From positions 62,001 to 126,000 of the forward strand of contig NZ_JACJQY010000002.1 of the NCBI RefSeq assembly GCF_014696925.1: DNA of 64,000 nt, read 5' to 3'. Of this stretch, positions 26,252-34,415 are shown one piece after another. A program made the translations under genes and the position numbers. Origin of the DNA: Phormidium tenue FACHB-1050. GTDB taxonomy: Bacteria > Cyanobacteriota > Cyanobacteriia > Pseudanabaenales > Pseudanabaenaceae. Below the pieces are notes generated by a model that was not told the DNA's origin, did no database searches, and was given only the letters and a program-made list of their open reading frames with translations. The number at the start of each line of letters is the position of its first letter. Position 1 is the stretch's first letter.

Positions 26252-26443
26252 CATTTCAGAACGAGGCTTTTTAAATAATAGATGATCTGGTAATGGCTCC
26301 AGCATTAAAGCAATGGCTTCTTTAAGGTTAGATATAGCTTCCTCACGACTATCACCACAAGAAGACACAAAATTTAACTCTGGGCAAGTTGCCGAATAAG
26401 ATTGCACTTCCTCATCCCATTCTAAAATCGCACGAACTATCAT
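26234..26443 (-). CDS. hicB: HicB antitoxin (short form)
   Basis: A 69-residue HicB: IVRAILEWDEEVQSYSATCPEL, VSSCGDSREEAISNLKEAIALML, giving the partial RNase H-like fold that covers the HicA active site. It lacks a C-terminal DNA-binding domain, as is common for the short forms. It comes before hicA in the operon, the less common order. Confidence 0.9.
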   Translation of the reverse strand: MIVRAILEWDEEVQSYSATCPELNFVSSCGDSREEAISNLKEAIALMLEPLPDHLLFKKPRSEMVELAL

Positions 26444-26452
26444 AAATTTATT

Positions 26453-26614
26453 TTAAAACTCAATATTTTCGTATAGATCTGCCAAGCAAATTTCAACACC
26501 AATGGATGACAGCATAAATCGATCTTCATAAATTGTCATACTCGATAAACAACCATTGATGTTCCGATTGCTTAATATAACGCTCTACATGGGGTTTTAC
26601 CTGATCGATTAACA
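26453..26614 (-). pseudogene. Remnant of a Uma2 (DUF820) gene
   Basis: Right after the stop of the DUF2301 gene, one frame reads HVERYIKQSEHQWLFIEY, then a stop, and the shifted frame continues SSIGVEICLADLYENIEF-stop. Together this is the C-terminus of a Uma2 PD-(D/E)XK protein with one frameshift and no N-terminal domain. A dead fragment. Confidence 0.6.
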
Positions 26615-26616
26615 AA

Positions 26617-27291
26617 TTAGACTGCTTGTTGCTTTTGAGCTTTGAGATAGGCAAATACTGATTTATCTCCAATATCTGAGGGGATTTCTTGGCTTAATTT
26701 GCGAATTGCAAAGATCATAAATAAAACTGCCCAAGCACCCAAGAAAACCTGCTCGATCGCCAAAGTTAAAAAATTCACTAAATGTCCCAGAATTAGCGCA
26801 GGTACTAAAGGTACTAAAAACTTAGTTTCAAAGCGGTTAAAACAAAAAGTCTCTTTAAAAAATATGCCTGTTAGTGCAGCAAAACTAAAGCCAACACCAA
26901 TCAATGCAATTGGATGCTCATAAACAGCGATCGCCAAAGGTTCGGGAAAATAAAGTGCTACACCTACCGAAGCGATCGCGCCGATCGCCCAAAAAATTTG
27001 TAAAACTCGATGTAGTAACTCCAGATAAATATGAATTGTCCAAAGCGCGACACCTAAGCCGATGGAAAACCCGAAATACAGCCAAGTCAACCAATTTAAA
27101 ATACTAGGATTGTTGGGTTGCAATAGTACTAACATCACTCCTAGGCTAAAACATAAAGCAGCGATCGCTAAAGCACTGCGATAAATGATTACCCCAAGGC
27201 GATCGTCCTTCGTAATCTTAAACTCACCAAATTGACCTTGATACACTTCAGATGTAATTTCCACAAATTTCTCCACAAATTTCTCCACCAA
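26617..27291 (-). CDS. DUF2301 integral membrane protein
   Basis: A 224-residue protein with about six hydrophobic helices and the DUF2301 features YQGQFGEFKITKDDRLGVIIYR at the start (residues about 17-40) and a conserved GIFFKETFCFNRFETKFL segment (about 143-160). Function unknown; common in cyanobacteria. The N-terminus has a small tandem duplication (VEKFVEKF, 12-bp repeat), so the first ATG may not be the ancestral start. Confidence 0.8.
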   Translation of the reverse strand: MVEKFVEKFVEITSEVYQGQFGEFKITKDDRLGVIIYRSALAIAALCFSLGVMLVLLQPNNPSILNWLTWLYFGFSIGLGVALWTIHIYLELLHRVLQIFWAIGAIASVGVALYFPEPLAIAVYEHPIALIGVGFSFAALTGIFFKETFCFNRFETKFLVPLVPALILGHLVNFLTLAIEQVFLGAWAVLFMIFAIRKLSQEIPSDIGDKSVFAYLKAQKQQAV

Positions 27292-27341
27292 TGGCTATTA
27301 CTAAAAGTATAGAGGACACAAACTGACTACTTATTTTACGG

Positions 27342-27411
27342 TTTTTTAAAAGCACTCCGTAGGCGTGCTTTTAAAAAACTGATTTTGGTGTTTCCAGCAC
27401 CAAAATCAGTT
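27342..27411. repeat. Two-hairpin palindromic unit
   Basis: Hairpin 27342-27378 (TTTTTTAAAAGCAC...GTGCTTTTAAAAAA) directly joined to 27377-27411 (AACTGATTTTGGTG...CACCAAAATCAGTT), followed by CATAACGAGAATAGCTG. The same two-hairpin layout and CATxxxGAGAATxGCT ending recur at 38072-38199. Confidence 0.75.
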
Positions 27412-27445
27412 TCATAACGAGAATAGCTGCTGGGGCTATAGAACC

Positions 27446-27561
27446 TATAGCAAAAAAAGAGTTAGCTAGTACAAACCAAAACCCAAGAATCGAGTGGCGG
27501 CGCGAAGCGCCGCCACTCGATTCTTGGGTTTTATGTCCAAAGCAAGACTTGCTTTGCTATA
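27446..27561 (+). repeat. 116-bp palindromic element, copy 2
   Basis: The most intact copy: TATAGCAAAAAAAGAGTTAG, CTAGTACAAACCAAAAC, hairpin arms CCCAAGAATCGAGTGGCGGCG with GAA loop, GTTTTATGTCCAAAGCAAG, ACTTGCTTTGCTATA. The remaining bases of 27292-27718 show nothing else. Confidence 0.9.
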
Positions 27562-27718
27562 CAATGCGACAACTCGTGCAGTTATGATGAAACTTGATGT
27601 TATCTCTTGTTAATGATTGCCAAAATTACCATAATGCTTTAATATCTTGCAGTCAAAATCGACAAAATTCGGATGACGCTGTACCGAAAACCAAGTAGGC
27701 AGCAGAGGAACTTTAATT

Positions 27719-28591
27719 ATGCGTATTTATTACCTAGCTGGCGTGATTCTTAGCGTTACTACAATCCTTAGTGCTTGCGGTGAGGGTACACCAGTCCAAT
27801 GTACGATCAGCACAGCAAGAGAAACCAGACAAGGCATCATTAAAACAGGTATGTTTGCTTCTGGGACAGATTGTGAACAAATGAGGTTACTTGCCGAATC
27901 AGGGCAGCCCTTGCCTACTCTTGCTGGTAGTGCGCCTATAAGTACTGCCCCCAAGGTTGCTGAAACCCCTGCCGCACCGACCTTTAACACTCCATTTGTG
28001 GCTGGGCAAAAAACACAGGAGCTTATTGCGATAACTGATAAACAAGCAAGAGTTGATGAGCTAGAGCAGAAAATTGGTGTTAATTCTAAGCAATCTCGCG
28101 ATCCTTTCACTAGTACCGTAATTAATCCAGTACCAAAATTAGAAACTTTGCTGGAGAAGCCCAAAGCTAAACCTAATCTTCGTGCTGCCGTAGTCGTGAG
28201 AACATCAACCCGTCCGACTAGAGTAGTTATAACTCCACCTGATACCAAAGCTGCCGAGGGCACAAAAATCACTGGTACGGTTGAAGTCTCAGGTACGATT
28301 TACGCAATTATTGATGCTTTTGGTGAACCAACATCCCGTTATGTCAGAGCAGGTCAGATGATTTCTAACGGTAGAGTATTAGTTAAGCGAATTGACACCA
28401 ACGCTGAGCCACCTATCGTAGTCTTGCAGCAAAATGGAGTCGAAGTTTTACGTGCTGTAGGCGCTCCTGTTGTTGGTGCTGTAGATACGAATCAACCTGC
28501 TGACTCCGCAGCCGCAGCACCTGCTGCAACTACACCTACCCCCCCTCAACAAACCACACCTCCATTTACGCTATTGCCTCCTGCTCCCTAG
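27719..28591 (+). CDS. Lipoprotein with Ala/Pro-rich linkers, PilP-like segment possible
   Basis: A 290-residue exported protein with lipobox L-S-A-C near residue 20. Several Ala/Thr/Pro-rich stretches flank one compact segment at about 183-240 (TVEVSGTIYAIIDAFGEP, RYVRAGQMISNGRVLVKRID). The pattern G-x-I-x-A-I-I-D...Y-V-x-x-G-x-x-I...V-x-x-I resembles the beta domain of PilP-type pilus proteins, but this is a weak match. Cysteines occur only in the first 60 residues. Function unknown. Flanked by palindromic elements on both sides. Confidence 0.6.
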   Translation: MRIYYLAGVILSVTTILSACGEGTPVQCTISTARETRQGIIKTGMFASGTDCEQMRLLAESGQPLPTLAGSAPISTAPKVAETPAAPTFNTPFVAGQKTQELIAITDKQARVDELEQKIGVNSKQSRDPFTSTVINPVPKLETLLEKPKAKPNLRAAVVVRTSTRPTRVVITPPDTKAAEGTKITGTVEVSGTIYAIIDAFGEPTSRYVRAGQMISNGRVLVKRIDTNAEPPIVVLQQNGVEVLRAVGAPVVGAVDTNQPADSAAAAPAATTPTPPQQTTPPFTLLPPAP

Positions 28592-28605
28592 TTGATTCTG
28601 CCAAT

Positions 28606-28830
28606 ATAGCAATGCAAGTTTTGCTTTATGATCAAATCCAAAAGAGTAATGGCGGCACAAAGTGCCACCATTACTCTTTAGAAAAAATCAAAAGATAAGT
28701 GGCGGCGCTTCGCACCGCCACTTATCTTTTGATTTTTGGTATAAAACCATTACTGGGTTTGGTTTTCAATCCACAAATGGTAACACTTTCGTGAATTGGT
28801 ATTATGTCCTAAACAAAACTTACATTGCTA
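28606..28830. repeat. Composite palindromic element with two inverted ends
   Basis: Begins TATAGCAATGCAAGTTTTGC and ends with its inverse, AAACAAAACTTACATTGCTATA. Inside are hairpins at 28641-28679 and 28683-28737 and a third, different element (28738-28804, TATAAAACC..TTACTGGGTTT..CGTGAATTGGTATTA) that also occurs at 48855-48920. Looks like insertion of one element into another. Confidence 0.75.
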
Positions 28831-28944
28831 TATCAAAGCAAGTTTTGCTTAGGACATAATACCCAAGAATCGAGTGGCGGCGCGAAGCGCCGCCACTCGA
28901 TTCTTGGGTTTTGATTTGTACTAGCTAACTCTTTTTTTGCTATA
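28829..28944 (-). repeat. 116-bp palindromic element, copy 3
   Basis: Reverse-oriented full-length copy, identical in layout to 27446-27561, with one change in the closing arm (GGGTATTATG for GGGTTTTATG) and GATATA for GCTATA at the tip. It abuts the composite at 28606-28830. Confidence 0.9.
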
Positions 28945-28967
28945 TAATTTCTAAAAATTAGGATAAA

Positions 28968-29008
28968 AAAACAGGCAGTGAATAGATTTGCTATTCACTG
29001 CCTGTTTT
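28968..29008. terminator. Distal infC terminator hairpin
   Basis: AAAACAGGCAGTGAATAG-ATTTG-CTATTCACTGCCTGTTTT. Lies beyond the proximal terminator at 29016 and may act on either strand. Confidence 0.7.
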
Positions 29009-29015
29009 GAGTTTT

Positions 29016-29042
29016 AAAAAGCCTCGTTTGACGAGGTTTTTT
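29016..29042 (-). terminator. infC terminator
   Basis: AAAAAGCCTCGT-TTG-ACGAGGTTTTTT ends 3 bases past the infC stop. A GC stem with A- and T-runs on the two sides makes it a classic bidirectional intrinsic terminator. Confidence 0.85.
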
Positions 29043-29044
29043 GG

Positions 29045-29569
29045 CTATTTTTTGGGAGCCATCAACATCGTGATGTTTCTTCCTTCGCGTTTAGGATATT
29101 GCTGAATCTCGGCAACAGACTCTAAATCGCTAGCCATGCGGTTTAACAAAACTTCTGCAAGATCAACGTGCTGAATCTCTCGACCACGGAACATCACGGT
29201 AGCTTTAACCTTGTCTCCTTCTTTTAAGAAGCGTTCAGCATGATTGATTCGCACTTTGTAGTCATGTTCTTCAATCTTGTAGCGCATCTTCACTTCTTTG
29301 ACATCAGAGGTATGTTGCTTTTTGCGAGCTTCACGCGCCTTCTTCTCTTGTTCAAACTTGAATTTGCCGTAGTCCATGATCCGACAAACAGGAGGATCAG
29401 CTTTATCGCTGACCAGCACAAGGTCTAGCTCTTTTTCTTCAGCCATTTTCAAGGCTTCTTTGGGGGTTAGGATGCCGAGTTGCTCCCCCTCCATATCAAT
29501 GACTCGAATTTTTGGATATCTGATGCGTTCGTTGATTTGGGGAAGGTCTTTAATTGGCTTTTTAGTCAT
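29045..29569 (-). CDS. infC: Translation initiation factor IF-3
   Basis: A 174-residue IF-3. N-domain: [23 protein letters not shown] and [22 protein letters not shown]; linker rich in Lys; C-domain [39 protein letters not shown]. It binds the 30S subunit and checks the start codon and initiator tRNA. It starts with an ordinary ATG rather than the AUU seen in E. coli, so that autoregulatory device is absent here. rpmI and rplT, often next to infC, are not adjacent. Confidence 0.96.
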   Translation of the reverse strand: MTKKPIKDLPQINERIRYPKIRVIDMEGEQLGILTPKEALKMAEEKELDLVLVSDKADPPVCRIMDYGKFKFEQEKKAREARKKQHTSDVKEVKMRYKIEEHDYKVRINHAERFLKEGDKVKATVMFRGREIQHVDLAEVLLNRMASDLESVAEIQQYPKREGRNITMLMAPKK

Positions 29570-29744
29570 GAAATCTCTGTTGTCTAGACTCTTGGGGGTA
29601 TTGGTTTAAATTACTAGTGGTTTACAAATATATGCCTATGCTAAGCAATATATGCAAATTAAGTTTTGGATATATTGCTTAGCAGTTTTTTGCTTGACAT
29701 AAACGTTTAAGTATAGTACGAACTACCACTTGATGTGTCAAGTG

Positions 29745-30875
29745 TTATGCCATCATTTTTCGTAAATTTTGGTTAACCATAGCTGAGGTTACTCGATCGC
29801 TAAGCGTTACTGATCCGATCGCCGTTGGTAAAATGAAGCGAACTTGACCAGCTTCGACTTTTTTATCAGTCGATAGGGACTCAATAATTGCATCTAAATC
29901 AATATCCGCAGGTAAAGTCTGTGGTAGTCGAGTTTTGGTGATCAGTGCAACCTGTTGAGCTTGATCTGATTCAGTCCATAGACCCAGATCGACAGCGATC
30001 GCACCAGCAATGACCATGCCTAACCCGACGGCTTCACCATGATTGTAAAGGCGATAGTTGGTAACTGACTCGATCGCGTGACCGACTGTATGACCATAGT
30101 TGAGAATGGCGCGAAGATTTCCCTCTTTTTCATCCTTAGATACGACTTCGGCTTTGGCTTTGGCACAACGATACAAAATAGTTTGCAGCAATTCTGATGA
30201 AATATAGCGTAACTGATCGAGGCGATCGCTTTGGGCTAATAAATCAAATAATTCACGATCCCAAATTACGCCGTACTTAATTACCTCAGCCATCGCTGAG
30301 CGAAATTCACGAGCAGGTAAAGTTTTTAACACTTCAGGATCAACCCAGACGAGCCGTGGCTGATAAAAGGCTCCGATAAGATTTTTGCCCTGTGGATGGT
30401 TGATCCCCGTTTTTCCACCGATCGCGGAATCCACCATCGCTAGAAGTGTAGTCGGCACTTGGACTAGATCGATTCCTCTCAACCAAGTCGCCGCCGCATA
30501 GCCTGACATATCGCCAATTACCCCACCACCAAGAGAGACAATCATCGATGAGCGTTCTAAACGATGAGTAAGTGCTGCATCATAAATTTTTTGGAGTGAA
30601 TTAGCAGTTTTAAAGCGTTCACCTGCGGGCAATATTAAATGAGCAACATCAAAACCTGCATTACTTAGGGATGTCTGGACAGTATCGCCATAGTGCTTAT
30701 AAATGACAGGATTCGAGACAATGAGGATTTTTTTGCTTTTTTTGCCTAAACCAATTTCTACTAATTTATCGCCTAAGTTTTTGAGACTATGCGATGCGAT
30801 CGCAATGTCATAACTGCGATTAGGTTGGCTATCACTATTGAGTGCAACGGTAACTGTTGCGTAATGTTCGGACAT
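29745..30875 (-). CDS. aroB: 3-dehydroquinate synthase
   Basis: A 376-residue AroB. NAD-binding and active-site motifs are intact: [60 protein letters not shown], and the metal-binding [11 protein letters not shown] with NHGEAV. It makes 3-dehydroquinate from DAHP in the shikimate pathway. It lies upstream of infC on the same strand, but about 175 bases separate them, so separate transcription is likely. Confidence 0.96.
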   Translation of the reverse strand: MSEHYATVTVALNSDSQPNRSYDIAIASHSLKNLGDKLVEIGLGKKSKKILIVSNPVIYKHYGDTVQTSLSNAGFDVAHLILPAGERFKTANSLQKIYDAALTHRLERSSMIVSLGGGVIGDMSGYAAATWLRGIDLVQVPTTLLAMVDSAIGGKTGINHPQGKNLIGAFYQPRLVWVDPEVLKTLPAREFRSAMAEVIKYGVIWDRELFDLLAQSDRLDQLRYISSELLQTILYRCAKAKAEVVSKDEKEGNLRAILNYGHTVGHAIESVTNYRLYNHGEAVGLGMVIAGAIAVDLGLWTESDQAQQVALITKTRLPQTLPADIDLDAIIESLSTDKKVEAGQVRFILPTAIGSVTLSDRVTSAMVNQNLRKMMA

Positions 30876-30933
30876 ACTTCTGATTAAAGGATCTATTTGT
30901 CATGTTAGCAGCGATCATGTTTTCAAATCTCGC

Positions 30934-30974
30934 AAATAAGAAAAATCAGCGCTTCGCGCTGATTTTTCTTATTT
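30934..30974. terminator. Hairpin closing holA
   Basis: AAATAAGAAAAATCAGCGC-TTC-GCGCTGATTTTTCTTATTT. The holA stop (30969-30971) lies in its arm. It separates holA from aroB. Confidence 0.75.
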
Positions 30975-31952
30975 GGTCATTGCTTGGCATAACTCAATGA
31001 TGGCTGTTTGCAATGTCGCAGTTTCATCTTTGCCATGTTTCAGATCGGCTTCTAGTCTCAACAAAATACTGAGCGATCGCATTAGCTTTTGACTATTTAA
31101 CCCCTGTACTTCTTGCTTCAAGAAATATACGCGCTTAGGATTACCAATCTCCGCAGCATCGGCGATCGCCTTATCATCTCGCTCGCCCGATTCTTGCATC
31201 AGTTTAATCCAGAGCCATGTGCGAAACTGCCCTACCAAAGTTGCACAAATCCGCAAACCTACTTCATTATTTCGCAGTAGTTCTGCAATCAATGAGAGTG
31301 CTTGACTAGTATTAGCTGAGCGAATAGCACTTGCTAATTGCAAACTATTGTGAGCCGAAGCTTGCACTAATGGGGAAATCTCTTTAGCAGTAAGTGGCTT
31401 CGTTTTTCCATAATGTGATAATTGCAACTTTTGCAATTCCATTGTCAGGCGACGAGTATCATTGCCAATTGCATCAACTAGTAAATCTATGCCATCTGAT
31501 GCTATTTTTAAGTCAATTTCTGCGGCAGCTTGTTTCACTAATTGAGCGATCGCATCGGTTTTCCAAGGAGGGATTAACGAAAACTCTAACATCTGGGCAT
31601 ACTTCTGCAATAACTTGGTAGATTTGGCTCTCCCATCAGGCTTATTTGATGATGTAAACAAGATGTAGGAGTCTACAGGTAAATGATTAAAAGTTCTTTC
31701 TAACTCTGCTAGTAATGATTCCGCGCATCGTTGGGCGATCGCAGTATCGGCAAGCCAAGTTAAACGACTACCCATACCAAAAGGCGAAGTCACAGCTTGG
31801 TTTAATCCGTCCATTACCTCAAGATCCCCCGTAGCATTGATTTTTGCATAATTAAAATCTCGCCACATCGGATCGGTATGGGTGTCTATCAGTTTTTTAA
31901 CTGCTTGAGAAATTTGATAGTCGTCATCGCCCCAATAAAAGTAGACAGGCAT
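30969..31952 (-). CDS. holA: DNA polymerase III subunit delta
   Basis: A 327-residue clamp-loader delta subunit. N-terminal PVYFYWGDDDYQISQAVKKL, VDSYILFTSSNKPDGRAKSTK, GIDLLVDAIGNDTRRLTMELQKL and a helical C-terminal collar domain (LIAELLRNNEVGLRI) match HolA. It opens the beta clamp in the gamma complex. It is divergent from the sugar transferase gene, so the two share a promoter region of about 40 bases. Confidence 0.92.
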   Translation of the reverse strand: MPVYFYWGDDDYQISQAVKKLIDTHTDPMWRDFNYAKINATGDLEVMDGLNQAVTSPFGMGSRLTWLADTAIAQRCAESLLAELERTFNHLPVDSYILFTSSNKPDGRAKSTKLLQKYAQMLEFSLIPPWKTDAIAQLVKQAAAEIDLKIASDGIDLLVDAIGNDTRRLTMELQKLQLSHYGKTKPLTAKEISPLVQASAHNSLQLASAIRSANTSQALSLIAELLRNNEVGLRICATLVGQFRTWLWIKLMQESGERDDKAIADAAEIGNPKRVYFLKQEVQGLNSQKLMRSLSILLRLEADLKHGKDETATLQTAIIELCQAMTK

Positions 31953-31993
31953 TGTATGATTAGTTCAACTATGTGGTGTGGTGTAGAGATTTG

Positions 31994-32686
31994 ATGATTA
32001 CTAGAAGCAAAGCAAATAGTCAAGTTAGCCTCCGTACAAAGAAATCGGTTACAGATCGTACAGATCTCTATGCAACTTGGGGAAAAAGAGTCTTTGATAT
32101 CGTATTTGCATCAATTGTTCTAACTGTGTTTTCGCCAATTTATCTGGCAATTACGTTATTGATTTTCATCAGTTCTCATGGCTCAGTTTTATATATTCAT
32201 CCTAGAGTTGGTTTAAATGGTTCTCAATTTAATTGCATTAAGTTTAGAACCATGATTAATGGGGCAGATCAAGCACTAGAAGATTATTTAAATGCTTGCC
32301 CAATTAGCCGAGCTGAATACGAAGCATCTTTTAAACTCAAGCATGATCCTCGGATTACTAAAATTGGTAAGTTCTTAAGAACAACCAGTTTGGATGAGCT
32401 ACCCCAATTTTGGAATGTGCTCATAGGCGATATGAGTGTTGTTGGTCCAAGACCACTAGTGCAAGCTGAACTTAGTAAATATGGCTCAGCAATTGATCGA
32501 GTCCTCAGCGTTCGTCCTGGTATTGCAGGGCTGTGGCAAGTTTCGGGTCGTAACGATATTCCCTATGCAAAGCGAGTCCAGATGGATGCCAGTTATGTCA
32601 AGCGCATGAGCTTTTGGCTCGACTTACATTTAATCTTTAAAACTATTTTAGTTGTGATTTTTCCTAAAGGAAATGGCGCATACTAA
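31994..32686 (+). CDS. Polyprenyl-phosphate sugar transferase (WbaP/WcaJ-type)
   Basis: About 230 residues from the ATG at 31994; the frame opens earlier at a GTG but MITRSKANS is the likelier start. Near residue 30 is the membrane hairpin GKRVFDIVFASIVLTVFSPIYL, then RVGLNGSQFNCIKFRTM, DPRITKIGKFLRTTSLDELPQ, GDMSVVGPRP, RPGIAGLWQVSGRND and DLHLIFKTI. This is the bacterial sugar transferase domain alone, without the N-terminal four-helix part of WbaP. It loads the first sugar-phosphate onto undecaprenyl phosphate for exopolysaccharide synthesis. Confidence 0.9.
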   Translation: MITRSKANSQVSLRTKKSVTDRTDLYATWGKRVFDIVFASIVLTVFSPIYLAITLLIFISSHGSVLYIHPRVGLNGSQFNCIKFRTMINGADQALEDYLNACPISRAEYEASFKLKHDPRITKIGKFLRTTSLDELPQFWNVLIGDMSVVGPRPLVQAELSKYGSAIDRVLSVRPGIAGLWQVSGRNDIPYAKRVQMDASYVKRMSFWLDLHLIFKTILVVIFPKGNGAY

Positions 32687-32717
32687 AAGAAAGGGTTGCT
32701 TAGCAACCCTTTCTTTT
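32685..32717 (+). terminator. Sugar transferase terminator
   Basis: AAAAGAAAGGGTTGC-T-TAGCAACCCTTTCTTTT overlaps the stop codon and ends in a T-run; works for both the plus gene and the convergent RTX gene at 32731. Confidence 0.8.
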
Positions 32718-32730
32718 TGGGCTTAAAAAC

Positions 32731-33945
32731 TTAAACATAATTGAATTGGTTAGAATTGCTTAGATTTAGTAATGTTGGTGCAACATTTTGGACAACCGCA
32801 ATTAATTCGTTGTATTGAGTTTGCATTATACCCGTGGAAAGCTTTGCATAGATACCGATGCCAGAAATACCATTGTTGTTATAGTTCATCAAACTATAGT
32901 TACCGCTTGCACCTTTAAGTTCAATTTTATCTCCTGAGTTAAAGTCTGTAATTTTGGCAAATCCTTCAACAGAACCTGATAGACGCATATAGCCATCGTT
33001 GTAGTAGATTGCATTGGCATCTCCCAAGACAAACACATCATTCCCACCATTACCAGTAAGGATATCTACTTCTCCTAAACCCGGTTTTAAAAGACCACCA
33101 GTGATATCAACACCCGTCAAACGGTTATTGCCACCACTACCCACCAGAAGATCACTTCCAAAGCCACCAACTAGAATGTCAGAAGTTAACTGAGTAGCAC
33201 TACCAGCATAGATTTCGTCATTGCCTGCACCACCAAAAATTGTATCAGTGCCACTACCGCCTTGCAGATTATCGTTGCCTGAACTACCTTTAATCGTGTC
33301 ATTGCCGTCACTACCAAATAGAGTGACTCTCGCTCCAGCCAAGCCTCCTCCAGTAAAAGCACTAGCGTCTAAAATGTCATCACCACCACCACCAATGATA
33401 AACGCAGCCTCAATACTGGTGAGTGTGTCGGTTTCTTGATAGCTAGAAACAAGCTGACTGTTGGTTAAGGTGAAGCTACCACCATTAGCATACAACGTGT
33501 CATAGCCCCTGCCTCCGTCAATAAAGTCATTACCGCGACCTCCTGTAAGACTGTCATTCCCATCTTCACCATATAGCTCATCATTACCAGTACCACCATT
33601 TAGAGAATCATCGCCAATACCACCAACTAAGACATCATGTCCTCCTTCACCAAAGAGATAGTCATTGCCTGCACCACCATATAGTTGGTCTTTAGCTGGA
33701 TTTATCGAACCTTCATCCTCATTACCACCGTAGATGACATCATCACCATCTTCGCCATAAATTCTGTCTACCTTTCCAGAAATAGGTGATAAACCTGTTA
33801 TAGAATCACGTCCATCACCCCAAATAATATCGTTACCTGCGCCAGCATAGATTAAATCTACATTCAAAGAGCCAAAGATATCGTCATTCAGACTAGTTCC
33901 TTGAATAAAGCCATTACCGAAAATTGGATTAGGATTTTTTGCCAT
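32731..33945 (-). CDS. RTX/hemolysin-type Ca2+-binding repeat protein
   Basis: A 404-residue protein made mostly of nonapeptide GGxGxDxLx repeats, for example LYGGAGNDYLFGEGG, LVGGIGDDSLNGGTGNDEL and IFGGAGNDEIYAGSA. About 14 such units form two blocks (residues about 25-155 and 195-310), split by a longer spacer (TLTNSQLVSSYQETDTLTSIEAAF). There is no signal peptide, as expected for type I secretion. The C-terminus with FAKITDFNSGDKIELKG is typical of the serralysin-like secretion-signal region. No catalytic domain is present, so it is probably a surface or extracellular matrix protein. Confidence 0.88.
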   Translation of the reverse strand: MAKNPNPIFGNGFIQGTSLNDDIFGSLNVDLIYAGAGNDIIWGDGRDSITGLSPISGKVDRIYGEDGDDVIYGGNEDEGSINPAKDQLYGGAGNDYLFGEGGHDVLVGGIGDDSLNGGTGNDELYGEDGNDSLTGGRGNDFIDGGRGYDTLYANGGSFTLTNSQLVSSYQETDTLTSIEAAFIIGGGGDDILDASAFTGGGLAGARVTLFGSDGNDTIKGSSGNDNLQGGSGTDTIFGGAGNDEIYAGSATQLTSDILVGGFGSDLLVGSGGNNRLTGVDITGGLLKPGLGEVDILTGNGGNDVFVLGDANAIYYNDGYMRLSGSVEGFAKITDFNSGDKIELKGASGNYSLMNYNNNGISGIGIYAKLSTGIMQTQYNELIAVVQNVAPTLLNLSNSNQFNYV

Positions 33946-34073
33946 TTTTTTGCTTGATTAGGTTTGCTAAGTTGTTGAACAATTTTGATGATTGGATTTT
34001 AGCGTTCCCCAAAATTATTAGAACTATCGTTACCATTTTTGTAACTACAGCCTATTGAGGCTTTGAGTATAGC

Positions 34074-34183
34074 TATAGCCACCTGTATCAGGACAAATCA
34101 AAACCCAAATAGTGTGAGGCGGCGCTTCGCGCCGCCTCACACTATTTGGGTTTTATGTCCTAATAAGAATGGCAACAGCTATA
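34074..34183 (+). repeat. TATAGC-ended palindromic element (type B)
   Basis: TATAGCC ... AGGACAAATCAAAACCC, hairpin arms AAATAGTGTGAGGCGGCGC with TTC loop, GTTTTATGTCCTAATAAG ... GGCAACAGCTATA. 110 bp. The rest of 33946-34415 holds the next three hairpins only. Confidence 0.85.
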
Positions 34184-34186
34184 GTA

Positions 34187-34279
34187 CAGAGAAATTTTTG
34201 GAAGCTTTGCTCCGCGACGCTTCCAAAAATTTCTCTGGGGTTTAATTGAGCGCAAAGCGCTGTAACGTAAGTCCGAGAT
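34187..34279. repeat. GAAGC-type palindrome plus GTCCGAGAT tail
   Basis: Hairpin 34187-34237 (CAGAGAAATTTTTGGAAGC and complement) followed by GCGCAAAGCGCTGTAACGTAAG and TCCGAGAT. The tail is the reverse of the ATCTCGGACTTACG sequence before the palindrome at 47930, so both belong to one mobile unit type. Confidence 0.7.
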
Positions 34280-34310
34280 AAGCTACGAAATTTTAAAAAG
34301 CCAAAACAGT

Positions 34311-34335
34311 AAAAGCCTCGCGAAGCGAGGCTTTT
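34311..34335. terminator. Hairpin AAAAGCCTCGC-GAA-GCGAGGCTTTT
   Basis: Short GC stem with T-run on both sides. Probably terminates the minus-strand gene at 34416. Confidence 0.7.
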
Positions 34336-34340
34336 ATTAG

Positions 34341-34368
34341 AGACGATTAGCAGCGCTGCTAATCGTCT
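34341..34368. terminator. Hairpin AGACGATTAGCAGC/GCTGCTAATCGTCT
   Basis: Perfect 28-base palindrome about 47 bases past the stop of the minus-strand gene at 34416, adjacent to another terminator-like hairpin. Confidence 0.55.
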
Positions 34369-34415
34369 GTAGAAGATAGTTTGAAATTAACCCGAACTGA
34401 TGTTGTTTAATTAAA

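Noticed and set aside
28662-28859. 65-residue frame in the composite repeat
   Set aside because: Coded entirely by repeat sequence; similar short frames appear in other copies of the elements.
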